A stretch of DNA of 64,000 bases from Klebsiella sp. BIGb0138 (GCF_004342285.1 NZ_SMCV01000008.1:1-64000), one strand, 5' to 3'. Shown: positions 16,311 through 25,719, counted from the stretch's first letter. Numbers and translations are program-made. The notes: generated from the letters alone by a model not told the origin.

Positions 16311-17674
16311 CATTTCTCCGCCTCCACGCTGGCCTGCGCCAGCTGTTCGTTTTCCTGCGCCAGCTTACGTCGGTTCCACAGCACCAGGGCGATGGTGCAC
16401 AGGGTCAGGATCCCCACGCCTATCTCTTTTAAATGGAAGCTCTGGATAATGGCCCACGGCAGCATCGCTCCGGCATAATCCACGCTACTGATACTGGTGG
16501 TCCCCTGCGGCAGGGAGAAACCGGTGCTCACGGCGGTGCTGGTGACGATCGGAGCCAGGCTGGTGCCAATCAGCAGCGCCAGGCTCAGGGTCAATATCCC
16601 GGTCAGCAGCGTCCGGAACATGTCGCCGCGACACACCGCGGTCACCAGTACAAAGGCGAACGGTAAACCGGTCAGGGATGCAAAGGGCAGGAACTGGTTC
16701 CCCGGAATAATCGCCGCCAGTACCAGCATCACCGGAATCATCAGCATCGAAACGGACAGCGTCACCGGGTGGCCAACGCTGACGGCAGAGTCGAGGCCGA
16801 TAGCAATTTTACCGAACGACCCGGCGCGTGACTGGGCAATCTCCTGAATACGTTCACTGATCGGATAGACCCCTTCCATCAGCATTTTCGCCATTCGCGG
16901 AATAATGGTCATGACCGCCGCCATGGTAATCGCGGTTTGTAAAATCGCTTTCACTTCAATACCGGCAATAATACCTAACAGCGCGCCGATAATCGCCCCC
17001 AGAGAAGCCGGGTCGCCAAGAATGGATAAGCGTTTTTGAATCACTTCGGTATCAATTTTAATATCGCGAAGCAGCGGAATACGGTCAACAATGGCATTCA
17101 CCAGCCACGCCGCCGGAACAAATGAGGCGGAGAAACCGTGGGGTACCGAAATTGAAGGAAGATTTAAATATTTCTCGACATCGCCGCTGGTACGATCGGC
17201 AATCACCATCGTAATAATACAGTTAATCCCGGCGGCGAAAATACCCAGCCACAGGCTATCGGTAATAATCGTTACCAGCGATCCGGTAAACGCGTGGTGC
17301 CACAGGTTCCAGATATCGACATTCAGCACCCGGGTCGTTTTGCTGTACAGCATCAGCACGTTAATCGCCACGCATACCGGAATCACCAGGGCGCCGACGC
17401 GCGTCCCCATCGCCACCGCAGCGGCGGCGGGCCAGCCTACGTCCAGCACGTTGAGGTTAAGGCCGAAACGCTCCACCAGCGCGTGGCTGACGGGGGTCAG
17501 AGAGTCAATCATCAGATTGACGGTAATACTTAAGCCGATAAAACCGATCCCCACCATTAATCCGGCTTTCAGCGCTTTACTGAGCGACAGACGTAATATC
17601 AGACCGAGGAGCATAAATATCAGCGGCATCATCACCGATGCGCCTAAGCCGACGATGTAATCAACAATAAACAT
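16310..17674 (-). CDS. PTS EIIC component, galactitol family (GatC-like)
   Basis: 454-residue integral membrane sugar permease of the galactitol PTS family, with about ten to twelve hydrophobic segments throughout (IVGLGASVMMPLIFMLLGLI, then VGIGFIGLSITVNLMI). Sequence blocks such as GWPAAAAVAMGTRVGALVIP and NCIITMVIADRTSGDVEKYL are typical of GatC-like permeases. It binds and translocates the sugar or polyol while EIIB phosphorylates it. It lies three bases after EIIB and overlaps the EIIA start. Substrate unknown; galactitol and other pentitol or hexitol transporters share this family. Confidence 0.9.
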   Translation of the reverse strand: MFIVDYIVGLGASVMMPLIFMLLGLILRLSLSKALKAGLMVGIGFIGLSITVNLMIDSLTPVSHALVERFGLNLNVLDVGWPAAAAVAMGTRVGALVIPVCVAINVLMLYSKTTRVLNVDIWNLWHHAFTGSLVTIITDSLWLGIFAAGINCIITMVIADRTSGDVEKYLNLPSISVPHGFSASFVPAAWLVNAIVDRIPLLRDIKIDTEVIQKRLSILGDPASLGAIIGALLGIIAGIEVKAILQTAITMAAVMTIIPRMAKMLMEGVYPISERIQEIAQSRAGSFGKIAIGLDSAVSVGHPVTLSVSMLMIPVMLVLAAIIPGNQFLPFASLTGLPFAFVLVTAVCRGDMFRTLLTGILTLSLALLIGTSLAPIVTSTAVSTGFSLPQGTTSISSVDYAGAMLPWAIIQSFHLKEIGVGILTLCTIALVLWNRRKLAQENEQLAQASVEAEK

Positions 17675-17677
17675 GGT

Positions 17678-17959
17678 TTAACCCTCGGCGAGAATTAATT
17701 CTTTCACGCTGCTGAACACTTTATCGGTACCCATGCCGGTTAACAGCGGCAGAGCGTTAATGACCGGAACAGAAAGATCGACGGGCGAGGTTGAAACAAT
17801 AAAATCAATATCATCACGCGTTTTTGCTTCCGCCACGGTTCCTTGAGAAATACGGACTTTATCGAGGAGATTCTCTTTTTTCAGAAAGTCCTGCAGTTTA
17901 TTCAGCGCCACGGTGCTGGTCGCTACGCCTGCGCCACAGCAAATCATCATGTGTTTCAT
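17678..17959 (-). CDS. PTS EIIB component, galactitol family (GatB-like)
   Basis: 93-residue EIIB. The N-terminal P-loop-like motif CGAGVATST contains the phosphocysteine C8. The rest has the expected Rossmann-like pattern (DDIDFIVSTSPVDLSVPVI). It is the first gene of the IIB-IIC-IIA unit. A strong palindrome lies 62 bases upstream of its start at 18021-18044. It carries phosphate from EIIA to the sugar bound by EIIC. Confidence 0.9.
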   Translation of the reverse strand: MKHMMICCGAGVATSTVALNKLQDFLKKENLLDKVRISQGTVAEAKTRDDIDFIVSTSPVDLSVPVINALPLLTGMGTDKVFSSVKELILAEG

Positions 17960-18020
17960 GAGTGTTCCTCTCAGTTTAGGTTGAGAGAATTAAATCACGA
18001 CGGCAGATTGAGAATTGTGA

Positions 18021-18044
18021 TCAGTGTGTAATTTTACACACTGA
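18021..18044. promoter_or_regulatory. palindromic operator upstream of the PTS operon
   Basis: Perfect 11-base arms TCAGTGTGTAA (18021-18031) and TTACACACTGA (18034-18044) separated by two bases. It sits in the AT-rich leader 62 bases before the EIIB start. The length and tight centre suggest a dimeric repressor or activator site rather than a terminator. The binder is unknown; an adjacent TGTGA at 18017 could belong to a CRP half-site. Confidence 0.55.
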
Positions 18045-18113
18045 GTACACATAAGAGGAGATTAAATAGATAATTCATTGATAATAATAAATATTTAATT
18101 GAAGGCGTATCCG

Positions 18114-18866
18114 TTACCCTTTCACACCCGCGGCCTGAATATAGCGCTGCGGCGACACGCCTAGCTTTTTGCGGAACATAGCGATAAAGGCGCTGGCGCT
18201 GGCATAGCCCAGCTCATGCGCCAGTTTGCCGACCGTCACCCCGCGGGCAAGATTACACACTGCCTCCAGCAGACGGATCTGCTGGCGCCACTCGGAGAAA
18301 CTAAGATCGGTCTCTTCGCGGAACAGGCGCGCCAGCGTGCGTTCGCTGGCGCCGACCTTTTGCCCCCACCACGCCAGCGTGGCCGTATGGTCCAGCTCGC
18401 GGCACAGCGTATCGCACACCTGGCGTACGCGCCGGTCGCTGGGGAGGACCACATGGCAGAGCATGCTGGCCGGTAAGCGAGCAAGTTCATCGCTTAACAG
18501 CGCGTAAATCAGCGCCTGCCGTTGTGCCGGAACACCTTCTTCCAGGCCTGCGGCAAACAGCGTATGCAGCAACGGCGTCGCCGTCAGACCGCGGCACTGA
18601 ACGCCAAACTGGCGCGAGACCTGAGGGGTTAAATAGAGATTCTGCGTCACCACATGGTCAATCGCCTGCAGACCATGCGACAAACCGCCGGGCAGCCAGA
18701 TGGCGCGCCCGGGCGACAGCAGCCAGATATGCTGCGGGGTGACAACTTTCGCCACTCCGCGCAGCGGATAAATTAGCTGGCCCTGTTCATGTTGATGAAC
18801 CGGCTCTTCGCTGCCCGGGGTATATTTCAGCTGGCGCAGCCCTTCAATAGCGTGCTGGATTGTCAT
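18114..18866 (-). CDS. AraC-family regulator with cupin sensor
   Basis: 250-residue AraC/XylS-type regulator. The N-terminal cupin half-barrel (about 20-85; VHQHEQGQLIYPLRGVAKV, then PGRAIWLPGGLSHGL) precedes two helix-turn-helix motifs near the C-terminus (SERTLARLFREETDLSFSEW and VGKLAHELGYASASAFIAMF). It resembles the NimR subgroup of E. coli. The gene is divergent from the siderophore-receptor gene across 177 bases, so it may control iron uptake; its other neighbour is the tail-facing PTS unit. ATG 18866 (MTIQHAIEG) fits the family start better than upstream codons. Confidence 0.86.
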   Translation of the reverse strand: MTIQHAIEGLRQLKYTPGSEEPVHQHEQGQLIYPLRGVAKVVTPQHIWLLSPGRAIWLPGGLSHGLQAIDHVVTQNLYLTPQVSRQFGVQCRGLTATPLLHTLFAAGLEEGVPAQRQALIYALLSDELARLPASMLCHVVLPSDRRVRQVCDTLCRELDHTATLAWWGQKVGASERTLARLFREETDLSFSEWRQQIRLLEAVCNLARGVTVGKLAHELGYASASAFIAMFRKKLGVSPQRYIQAAGVKG

Positions 18867-18994
18867 CTTCACCTGCCTTTGTCCGATTCTCACCATTTAT
18901 GAGCACTGCTGCGTATAGAGACAACTTTTGTCCGAATGGCGACATCCAGGTGGCCAGTCGCGCCATTCTGCCACGGACGGGCTTCTCTTTTAAA

Positions 18995-19013
18995 GTTGAA
19001 TAATTATCATTTC
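18995..19013 (+). promoter_or_regulatory. probable Fur box upstream of the TonB receptor
   Basis: GTTGAATAATTATCATTTC resembles the 19-base Fur consensus (about 13 of 19 by eye), 31 bases before the receptor ATG. It fits iron-repressed expression of a siderophore receptor. Confidence 0.55.
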
Positions 19014-19043
19014 CACCTAATTCTAATAACAGTCGGAAATGCT

Positions 19044-21179
19044 ATGAGACAGATTGGCAAGTTTCTCAGGGATAAACCGTTGAAAGTACTGGCATGTACG
19101 ATCATCGCAGGATACAGCGGGCAAGCGTTTACTGCAGATAGCGGGCAGGATAGCACAAAAGAACAGACGATGGTGGTCACCGCCGCGGCCGACTCCCAGG
19201 GCCAGGATGACGAAAGTAATATCGTTGCGCATAACGCGACGGCGGGCAGCAAATCCAGCCAGCTGATCGGCCGGACGGCGCAAAGTATTGCCGTCGTCAC
19301 CCAGGCGCAAATCGAAGACCAGGCGGCGAAAACGATCCCGGAAGCGCTGCGCTACGTCTCCGGCGTCTCGTCGGAAAGCTCCGGGCCGGATACCCGCTTT
19401 GACACCATTCTGGTGCGCGGATTTGAAGCCGACGAGTATCTCGACGGCCTGCGCCTGCCGCGCGAAGCCTGGTGGAGCCGGCCGGCATGGGATCCGTTCC
19501 TGCTCTCGCGTATCGAAGTGGTCAAAGGCCCGGCCTCGGTACTCTACGGCCAGGCCAACCCCGGCGGGATCGTCAACATGGTGAGTAAAACCCCGCAGGC
19601 CGAACCCGGCGGCCAGGTGTATGTCACGACCGGTAATAACAACCTGTTCGCTACCGGATTTGACGTCACCGGGCCGCTGAACGCTGACAAAACGCTGCTG
19701 GGTCGCGTCGCGGGTACCTTCTTCGACAGCGAGACCCAGGTCGATCATACCCGCTATCAGCACTATGACATCGCCCCCTCGTTGACCTGGCAGCCGAGCG
19801 ATCGCACCAGCCTGACCCTGCTTGCGCAGCTGCGCAAAGACCCGGACAGCGGCTTTTACAACCAGATGCCCATTTCCGGGACGCTGACGCACAACCCGAA
19901 CGGGCAGATCTCCACCCACTTCTACGGCGGGCAGCCCGATTTTGACAAGTATGAACGCGAACAGGGCAGCATCGGCTATCAGTTCCGCCATGACTTTAAC
20001 GACACGGTGACTTTCCGTCAGAACCTGCGCTATATCAGCAGCACCGGCGACTACCTGATGGTGTATCCGTGGGGCGAGCACGCCGACGCGCCGCTGATTG
20101 ACCGCTATTCGATGAACCTGAAAGAGACGATGGTCAACTTTGCGGTGGATAACCAGGCGGAGTTCCATTTGCAGAGCGGGCCGATCGCCCACACGCTGCT
20201 GGCGGGAATCGACCGGATGCACAGCTCGGTGCGCAGCCAGGCAGGCTACGGCGACGCGAGTCCGATCAACTATCGCGATCCGGACTACAGCACCCCGGTC
20301 GAAAAACCGGCCTTCGACAGCAATACCCACTCCACCATGGATCAAACCGGGTTCTATTTACAGGATCAGCTGGAGTGGAACCGCTGGATCGTGAACCTCG
20401 CCGGGCGCTACGACGCGGCCAAAACCAAAAGCACCGACCTGCTCACCGATAGCCGTAGCGAACGTAACGATTACGCCACCACCGGCCGCGCCGGGCTGCT
20501 CTACCACTTCGATAATGGCCTGGCGCCGTACGTCAGCTACTCGACATCGTTTGTGCCCAGCAGCAACACCGATTTCTCCGGCCACGCCTTTAAACCAACC
20601 GAAGGCAAACAGTCGGAGATTGGCCTGAAGTACGATCCGGTCGGTCTCGACGCGCTGTTTACTCTCGCGCTGTTTAACCTGCGTGAAACCAACGTTGCGA
20701 CCCCGGATCCGGATCATGCCAACTTCAGCGTGCAGACCGGCGAGATCCGCTCCCGCGGGATCGAAGTGGACGGCAAAATCAACATCACCCCGGCCTGGTC
20801 GCTCCTCGCATCCTATGCGCTAACCGATCCCAAAGTCACCAGCGCCAACGACGGTAGCGAAGGTAAACATCCGGTAGGCATTTCCCGGCACAGCGCCAAA
20901 CTGTGGACCCAGTACGCGCTCAGCGGCCCGCTCGACGGTTTCTCGCTGGGCGGCGGCGTGCGTTATGTCGGCAGCAGCTACGCGACCACCGATAACAGTC
21001 TGAAAGTCCCTGCGGCGACGGTTTACGATGCGCGCATTGGCTATCAGTGGCGCGAATGGGGCGTGGCGCTTAACGCCGCCAATCTGACCGATAAAACCTA
21101 CCTCGCCTCATGCCAGGACAACGGCTGCGAATATGCGATGAAACGCCAGCTGGTGGCCACCGTGAACTACAAGTGGTAA
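19044..21179 (+). CDS. TonB-dependent siderophore receptor (FhuA-like)
   Basis: 711-residue outer-membrane receptor. A signal-peptide-like N-terminus (KVLACTIIAGYSGQAFTA) is followed by a TonB box QTMVVTAA near residue 45, a plug domain (IGRTAQSIAVVTQAQIED; RIEVVKGPASVLYGQANPGG) and a 22-strand barrel. The end CQDNGCEYAMKRQLVATVNY resembles the FhuA/FhuE/FoxA hydroxamate-receptor group; the final residue is W rather than the usual F. It should import a ferric hydroxamate-type siderophore, and the FhuD- and FhuB-like genes downstream support that. A Fur box precedes it. ATG 19044 is chosen because a longer start lacks a signal sequence. Confidence 0.9.
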   Translation: MRQIGKFLRDKPLKVLACTIIAGYSGQAFTADSGQDSTKEQTMVVTAAADSQGQDDESNIVAHNATAGSKSSQLIGRTAQSIAVVTQAQIEDQAAKTIPEALRYVSGVSSESSGPDTRFDTILVRGFEADEYLDGLRLPREAWWSRPAWDPFLLSRIEVVKGPASVLYGQANPGGIVNMVSKTPQAEPGGQVYVTTGNNNLFATGFDVTGPLNADKTLLGRVAGTFFDSETQVDHTRYQHYDIAPSLTWQPSDRTSLTLLAQLRKDPDSGFYNQMPISGTLTHNPNGQISTHFYGGQPDFDKYEREQGSIGYQFRHDFNDTVTFRQNLRYISSTGDYLMVYPWGEHADAPLIDRYSMNLKETMVNFAVDNQAEFHLQSGPIAHTLLAGIDRMHSSVRSQAGYGDASPINYRDPDYSTPVEKPAFDSNTHSTMDQTGFYLQDQLEWNRWIVNLAGRYDAAKTKSTDLLTDSRSERNDYATTGRAGLLYHFDNGLAPYVSYSTSFVPSSNTDFSGHAFKPTEGKQSEIGLKYDPVGLDALFTLALFNLRETNVATPDPDHANFSVQTGEIRSRGIEVDGKINITPAWSLLASYALTDPKVTSANDGSEGKHPVGISRHSAKLWTQYALSGPLDGFSLGGGVRYVGSSYATTDNSLKVPAATVYDARIGYQWREWGVALNAANLTDKTYLASCQDNGCEYAMKRQLVATVNYKW

Positions 21180-21181
21180 CG

Positions 21182-22039
21182 ATGCTCTCACGACGCCGGT
21201 TATTAACGGCCGCTCTGCTGGCCCCCGCCCTGTCGTGGGCCGGCAGTACGCCGGTGCCACGGCGGCTGGCGGTACTGGACTGGGGGCTGACGGAGATGAT
21301 CCTTGCCCTCGGCGTGACGCCAGCCGGCGTTTCGGCGCCGGACTGGTATCGCAAACTGATCCCCACGCCTGCTCTGCCACAGACGGTGCAGGACCTGGGG
21401 CTGCTGTTCCAACCCAATCTGGAAACGCTGTATGCCTTGCAGCCGGACACCATTGTGATCACCCCCCAGCATGTTCTGTTAAAACCCGCGCTGGCTCAGA
21501 TCGCCCCTCTCCTGACGCTGCCGGCCCATGGGCTAAGCGCCTTCATCAGCGCCACCCGGCAGCTGGGCGGCGCGCTAAACCGTGAAGCGCGGGCGGCAAC
21601 GCTGCTCGCCCACCTGCGCCAGCAGCTTGCCCGCGCCCGCGGCTACGCGCCCGGTCTGCAGCAGCCGGTGCTGTTCGCCGCGCCGGTGGACGCCCTGCAT
21701 CTGCGGCTGTATACCGCCGGCAGCCTGCCGGGGGATGTACTGACGGCCTGCGGGATGCGCAACGCCTGGCGCGACGGCGGCGGTGCGGAAGGCAACGTCC
21801 TGGTGGAACTGACCCGCATCGCGAGCGTTGACGCCCGGCTGATCCTGCTGGTGGCGGCGGACCAGCAGGAGGCGGTCGCCCGCTGGCAGCAAAGCCCGCT
21901 CTGGCGACGTTTGCCGCTGACCTCACGCTATCCGATCGCGCTGATTGAGCAACCCATCAGCGATGCCGGAGCGCTGATCACCGCCGGGCGTTTTGCCGAT
22001 ATTTTCAGCCAGCTGATGGCGGGGTGGCGCGATGCATGA
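21182..22039 (+). CDS. periplasmic iron-siderophore binding protein (FhuD-like)
   Basis: 285-residue class III binding protein. A twin-arginine-like N-terminus (LSRRRLLTAALLAPALSWAG) suggests Tat or Sec export. The two lobes carry RRLAVLDWGLTEMILALGVT, LETLYALQPDTIVITPQ and a long connecting helix (REARAATLLAHLRQQLARAR), as in FhuD. It delivers the ferric siderophore to the FhuB-like permease. It starts two bases after the receptor stop, so the genes are co-transcribed; its end overlaps the permease start by eight bases. Confidence 0.88.
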   Translation: MLSRRRLLTAALLAPALSWAGSTPVPRRLAVLDWGLTEMILALGVTPAGVSAPDWYRKLIPTPALPQTVQDLGLLFQPNLETLYALQPDTIVITPQHVLLKPALAQIAPLLTLPAHGLSAFISATRQLGGALNREARAATLLAHLRQQLARARGYAPGLQQPVLFAAPVDALHLRLYTAGSLPGDVLTACGMRNAWRDGGGAEGNVLVELTRIASVDARLILLVAADQQEAVARWQQSPLWRRLPLTSRYPIALIEQPISDAGALITAGRFADIFSQLMAGWRDA

Positions 22040-24017
22040 GCCCTTTTCCTGCCGCCTCTCCTGGGGCGTTATCGGCGGACTGTGGTTGGTTTCGCTGCTG
22101 CTGGCGGGCAGCGATGTACTGCATCAGGGCGGGTTTGCCGCGCTGTTCAGTACCCACAGCGGGCAGCCGACGGCGATTATCCTGCACAACATGTGGCTGC
22201 CGCGTCAGGGGATGGCCATTATCGGCGGGGCCACGCTCGGACTGTGCGGCTGGCTGATGCAGCGCGCGCTGCGCAACCCACTGGCGGAGCCAATCACCCT
22301 GGGCATGACCTCCGGCGCGACGCTGGCGATGGGGCTGGCGTCGCTATGGCTGCCGGCGCTCAGCGGCGGAACCAGGATGGGGGTCATTATCGGCGGCGAG
22401 CTGACGGCACTGCTGCTGGTGCTGCTTCTCAGCTGGCGCCAGCGCCTCTCGCCGCTGGTGATGATTCAGGCCGGGATGATGATCAATTTATGGTGCGGCG
22501 CGCTGACGATGCTGATCGCCATCATCAACGATCGTTTCCTGCTGACCGTGCTGATGTGGGGCGGCGGTTCGCTGGCCCAGGAGGACGGCCATCTGTTGCT
22601 GACGCTGCTGCCGCGGCTGGCGCTGTGCCTGGGGCTGCTGTTGCTGCTGTTGCGCCCGCTGGAACTGCTGCAGCTGCCGGAAACGATGGTCACCAGCCTT
22701 GGCGCTTCGCCGCTGCGGATCCGCGCGGCGGCGGTATTGCTGGCGCTGGTGATGAGCGCGCTGATCGTGAACGCCGTCGGGGTGATTGGCTTTATTGGCC
22801 TCGCCGCGCCGCATCTCGCCCGTTTTGGCGGAGCGCGCACCTCGCGCCAGCTGCTGCGGCATAGCGCGCTGCTCGGCGCGGGTCTGCTGTGGTTTACCGA
22901 CCTGTGCGTCTCCCGGGTTTCGCTGCTCAACGGCCAGCTGCTGCCGGTGGGGATGTTGACCGCGCTGACCGGCGGGCCGCTGCTGATCCTGCTGGCGCGC
23001 CATGCCCGCCAGCACGCGCTTGATACGGCGCCGGCGCCGCGGGCGGCGGCGTATTCCGCCAGCCGCTGGGTGCCGTGGGCGACGGCGTTCGCCCTGCTGC
23101 TATCCATCGTGGTCTCGCTGTTTTTCGGCCACGGGCTGACGCATTGGCACTGGGCCCATTCGGCGGAAATGGCTCAGCTCCTGCCTCTGCGGCTGCCGCG
23201 CCTGCTGGCGGCCATCAGCGCCGGCGCTCTGCTCGCCGGGGCGGGCGTACTGATGCAACGGGTAAGCGGCAACCCGCTCGCCAGCCCTGAAGTGCTGGGT
23301 ATTGGCGGCGGCGCGGCGATGGGAGTAACCGTTTATATTCTGCTGTTCCCCACCCACGGCAGCGCTTTTTTGCTGCTCAGCAGCCTCTGCGGCGCGCTCA
23401 TCAGCCTGCTGCTGACGATGTGGAACAGCCGCAGCAGCGCCTTTAATCCACAGCGGGTGCTGCTCAACGGCGTGGCCCTCAACGCGCTTTGTCAGGCGGC
23501 GGTCAGCATTGTCATGCTCAATAACCTCGCCGCCAGCTCAGTACTGCTGCCGCTGATGACCGGCAGCACCTATTACATCAGCGCGCCGCTGGCGCAGGCA
23601 CTGTTTATCGCCACTCTGCTTCTGCTGGCGCTGACGCCGCTGCTGCGCCGCTGGCTGACCCTCCTGCCGCTCGGCGGCGTTGCCGGTTCACTGGGCGTCT
23701 CCCTGCCCCGCGCCCGTTTTGGGGTGCTGGCGCTGGCGGCATTGATGACCGGACTCGCTACGCTGCTGGTCGGCCCGGTGTCGTTTATTGGCCTGCTGGG
23801 GCCGCATCTGGCACGTAAAGTCGGCGTCAAAGGCGCGCTGGCGCAGCTCTACACCGCCGCGCTGCTGTCCGCCTGGATCATGACCTTCGCCGACTGGCTG
23901 GGGCGCAATGCGCTCTATCCGCGACAGCTGCCGGTCGGGCTGGTGGCATCGCTGATCGGCGTCCCGCTGCTGGTCTGGCCGTTGATGCGCGCGAAGCGCC
24001 CGCGCGGCGGTGAATAA
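22032..24017 (+). CDS. duplicated iron-siderophore permease (FhuB-like)
   Basis: 661 residues made of two homologous FecCD-type permease halves (about 1-320 and 335-661), the FhuB arrangement. Each half has about ten hydrophobic segments and an ATPase-coupling loop: GFIGLAAPHLARFGGARTSR in the first and SFIGLLGPHLARKVGVKGA in the second. Both halves carry the NPLA(E/S)P signature (LRNPLAEPITLGMTSG; SGNPLASPEVLGIGGG). No FhuC-type ATPase gene is present in this cluster, so it must borrow one from elsewhere, most simply the chromosomal FhuC. Confidence 0.9.
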   Translation: MHEPFSCRLSWGVIGGLWLVSLLLAGSDVLHQGGFAALFSTHSGQPTAIILHNMWLPRQGMAIIGGATLGLCGWLMQRALRNPLAEPITLGMTSGATLAMGLASLWLPALSGGTRMGVIIGGELTALLLVLLLSWRQRLSPLVMIQAGMMINLWCGALTMLIAIINDRFLLTVLMWGGGSLAQEDGHLLLTLLPRLALCLGLLLLLLRPLELLQLPETMVTSLGASPLRIRAAAVLLALVMSALIVNAVGVIGFIGLAAPHLARFGGARTSRQLLRHSALLGAGLLWFTDLCVSRVSLLNGQLLPVGMLTALTGGPLLILLARHARQHALDTAPAPRAAAYSASRWVPWATAFALLLSIVVSLFFGHGLTHWHWAHSAEMAQLLPLRLPRLLAAISAGALLAGAGVLMQRVSGNPLASPEVLGIGGGAAMGVTVYILLFPTHGSAFLLLSSLCGALISLLLTMWNSRSSAFNPQRVLLNGVALNALCQAAVSIVMLNNLAASSVLLPLMTGSTYYISAPLAQALFIATLLLLALTPLLRRWLTLLPLGGVAGSLGVSLPRARFGVLALAALMTGLATLLVGPVSFIGLLGPHLARKVGVKGALAQLYTAALLSAWIMTFADWLGRNALYPRQLPVGLVASLIGVPLLVWPLMRAKRPRGGE

Positions 24018-24048
24018 CAAAGAATAAGCCATGAAAAAGGAATTCCGC

Positions 24049-25641
24049 ATGTCGGTTCTATTGATGTTGTTTCGTATGGTCGGCGGCTGGCTGCTGCTGG
24101 CAGTGGTTGCCGGGTTAATCAGCGGTTTTAGCAATGCATCGCTGCTGGCGATGATTAACCACAGCCTGACGCTACCCCAGGCGCAAAGCGGGCTCGGGCC
24201 GGGGGTACAGTTTGCGCTGCTGGCCCTGCTGATGCTGGCGACCCGGGTGATTTCGCAGACCACTTTTATGTATCTCGGGCAGAAAGTGAAAGCGCGGCTA
24301 CGTGGCGAACTGACCCGGCACGTCAGCGAGACCCGCTGGCTGGCGCTGGAGCGCGCCGGGATGGCGAAAACGGTCTCGGTGCTGACCCAGGATCTCGATA
24401 CTCTGGTGGTATTTTTCGTCAGCCTGCCGAATCTGTTTATCTATGGCGCGGTGATCGTCGGCTGCCTGGTTTATCTCGCCACCCTCTCGGTCGGCGTCCT
24501 CGCGCTGGCGCTGGCCGCCATCGCCCTCGGCACCCTCGGCTATCGCGCCGCCCACGGCCGGGCCATCGGTCTGCTGCGTCAGTCGCGGCAGCGAGAAGAC
24601 ACCCTGATTCAGCAGTGCAAAAAGCTGTTCGATGGCGGGCGCGAGTACCGGCTGAATGCCTCCCGCCGCCGTCAGTTTGTCTATGGCGAGCTGGCTGACA
24701 ATATTGAGGCCGTCCGCCAGGAGCGTACCCGCGGCTATATCCTGTACGGACTGGCCACCAGCTGGGGCAGCATTCTGTTTTTTGCCTTTATCGGCCTGGT
24801 GCTCTTCGGCCTGCGCGAGTCGCTGACGCTTTCGCCGACGGTGATCACCGGCTATGTCATGATCTTCCTCTACATGATTGTTCCGGTTGAAGGGGTACTG
24901 TCGTCGCTGCCGACCATCGCCAGCGCCCGGGTGGCGCTGCAGCGGGTCCAGCAGCTACGTGACGACCTGCCGCCGGAGCAGCCGCAGCGCCGCTTGCCAG
25001 CGGAGCCTTTTCGCTCTCTGACGCTAAGCGAGGTGCGCTATCAATACCAGGGGGAGGACGGCGAACGCTTTACCCTCGGGCCGTTGAATATGCAGTTTAC
25101 CCCCGGCGAGCTGGTGTTTGTCGTCGGTGGCAACGGCAGCGGCAAAACCACCCTCGCCAATCTTCTGGTGGGCCTTTATCCGCCGGACAGCGGGGCTATT
25201 TTGCTGAACGGCCACCCCGTTGCCGCCGACCAGCAGGAGGCCTATCGCCAGCTGTTCTCGGCGGTATTCAGCGACTTTTTCCTGTTCGACGACGTGGCGT
25301 TTGTGCATGAACGAACGCCAGAGCAGGTTAACCGTCTGCTGCAGTTGCTTAAGCTCAGCCATAAAGTGCGCTTTCAGGACGGGCGCTTCTCCACCACCGC
25401 CCTCTCGCAGGGGCAGCGGAAACGGCTGGCGCTCCTGCAGGCGTGGCTGGAGGAGCGGCCGCTGTACCTGTTCGATGAGTGGGCCGCCGATCAGGACCCG
25501 GAGTTCAAAGCGGTGTTTTACCTTGAACTGCTGCCAATGCTGAAGGCCGAAGGCAAAACCATCATCGCGATTACCCACGACGACCGCTACTTTCACCTGG
25601 CGGATCGGTTGATTAAGCTGGAGTCGGGGCAGATGATTTAG
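24049..25641 (+). CDS. cyclic-peptide/siderophore exporter ABC protein (SyrD/PvdE/YojI type)
   Basis: 530-residue half-transporter with permease then ATPase. Six hydrophobic segments lie in about 1-290. The ATPase (about 330-530) has Walker A VGGNGSGKTT, a short signature LSQGQRKRLALL, Walker B LYLFDEWAADQDP and the switch histidine AITHDDRYF. The DEWAADQDP form is typical of the SyrD/PvdE/YojI exporters of cyclic peptides and siderophore precursors. ATG 24049 has AAGGA seven bases upstream, better than ATG 24031. Linkage to an FhuA-like receptor recalls E. coli YojI, which exports microcin J25 that enters via FhuA; it might instead export a recycled siderophore (inference). Confidence 0.86.
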   Translation: MSVLLMLFRMVGGWLLLAVVAGLISGFSNASLLAMINHSLTLPQAQSGLGPGVQFALLALLMLATRVISQTTFMYLGQKVKARLRGELTRHVSETRWLALERAGMAKTVSVLTQDLDTLVVFFVSLPNLFIYGAVIVGCLVYLATLSVGVLALALAAIALGTLGYRAAHGRAIGLLRQSRQREDTLIQQCKKLFDGGREYRLNASRRRQFVYGELADNIEAVRQERTRGYILYGLATSWGSILFFAFIGLVLFGLRESLTLSPTVITGYVMIFLYMIVPVEGVLSSLPTIASARVALQRVQQLRDDLPPEQPQRRLPAEPFRSLTLSEVRYQYQGEDGERFTLGPLNMQFTPGELVFVVGGNGSGKTTLANLLVGLYPPDSGAILLNGHPVAADQQEAYRQLFSAVFSDFFLFDDVAFVHERTPEQVNRLLQLLKLSHKVRFQDGRFSTTALSQGQRKRLALLQAWLEERPLYLFDEWAADQDPEFKAVFYLELLPMLKAEGKTIIAITHDDRYFHLADRLIKLESGQMI

Positions 25642-25683
25642 CCCGCATTCTGCCGGCGAGAAATGCGGCCTGTTCGCCAGCTG

Positions 25684-25705
25684 CACCTTGCCGGCCGGCA
25701 AGGTG
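25684..25705. terminator. 22-base perfect palindrome between convergent genes
   Basis: Arms CACCTTGCCGG and CCGGCAAGGTG meet with no loop bases, between the exporter stop and the converging binding-protein stop. It has no T run, so it may act as a hairpin barrier rather than a classical terminator. Confidence 0.4.
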
Positions 25706-25719
25706 TTCGCCGCCGGCGC

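Noticed and set aside
19023-20345. Minus-strand 440-codon frame inside the TonB receptor gene
   Set aside because: The receptor frame has a signal peptide, TonB box, plug and barrel motifs; the opposite frame has low-complexity arginine/valine-rich sequence.
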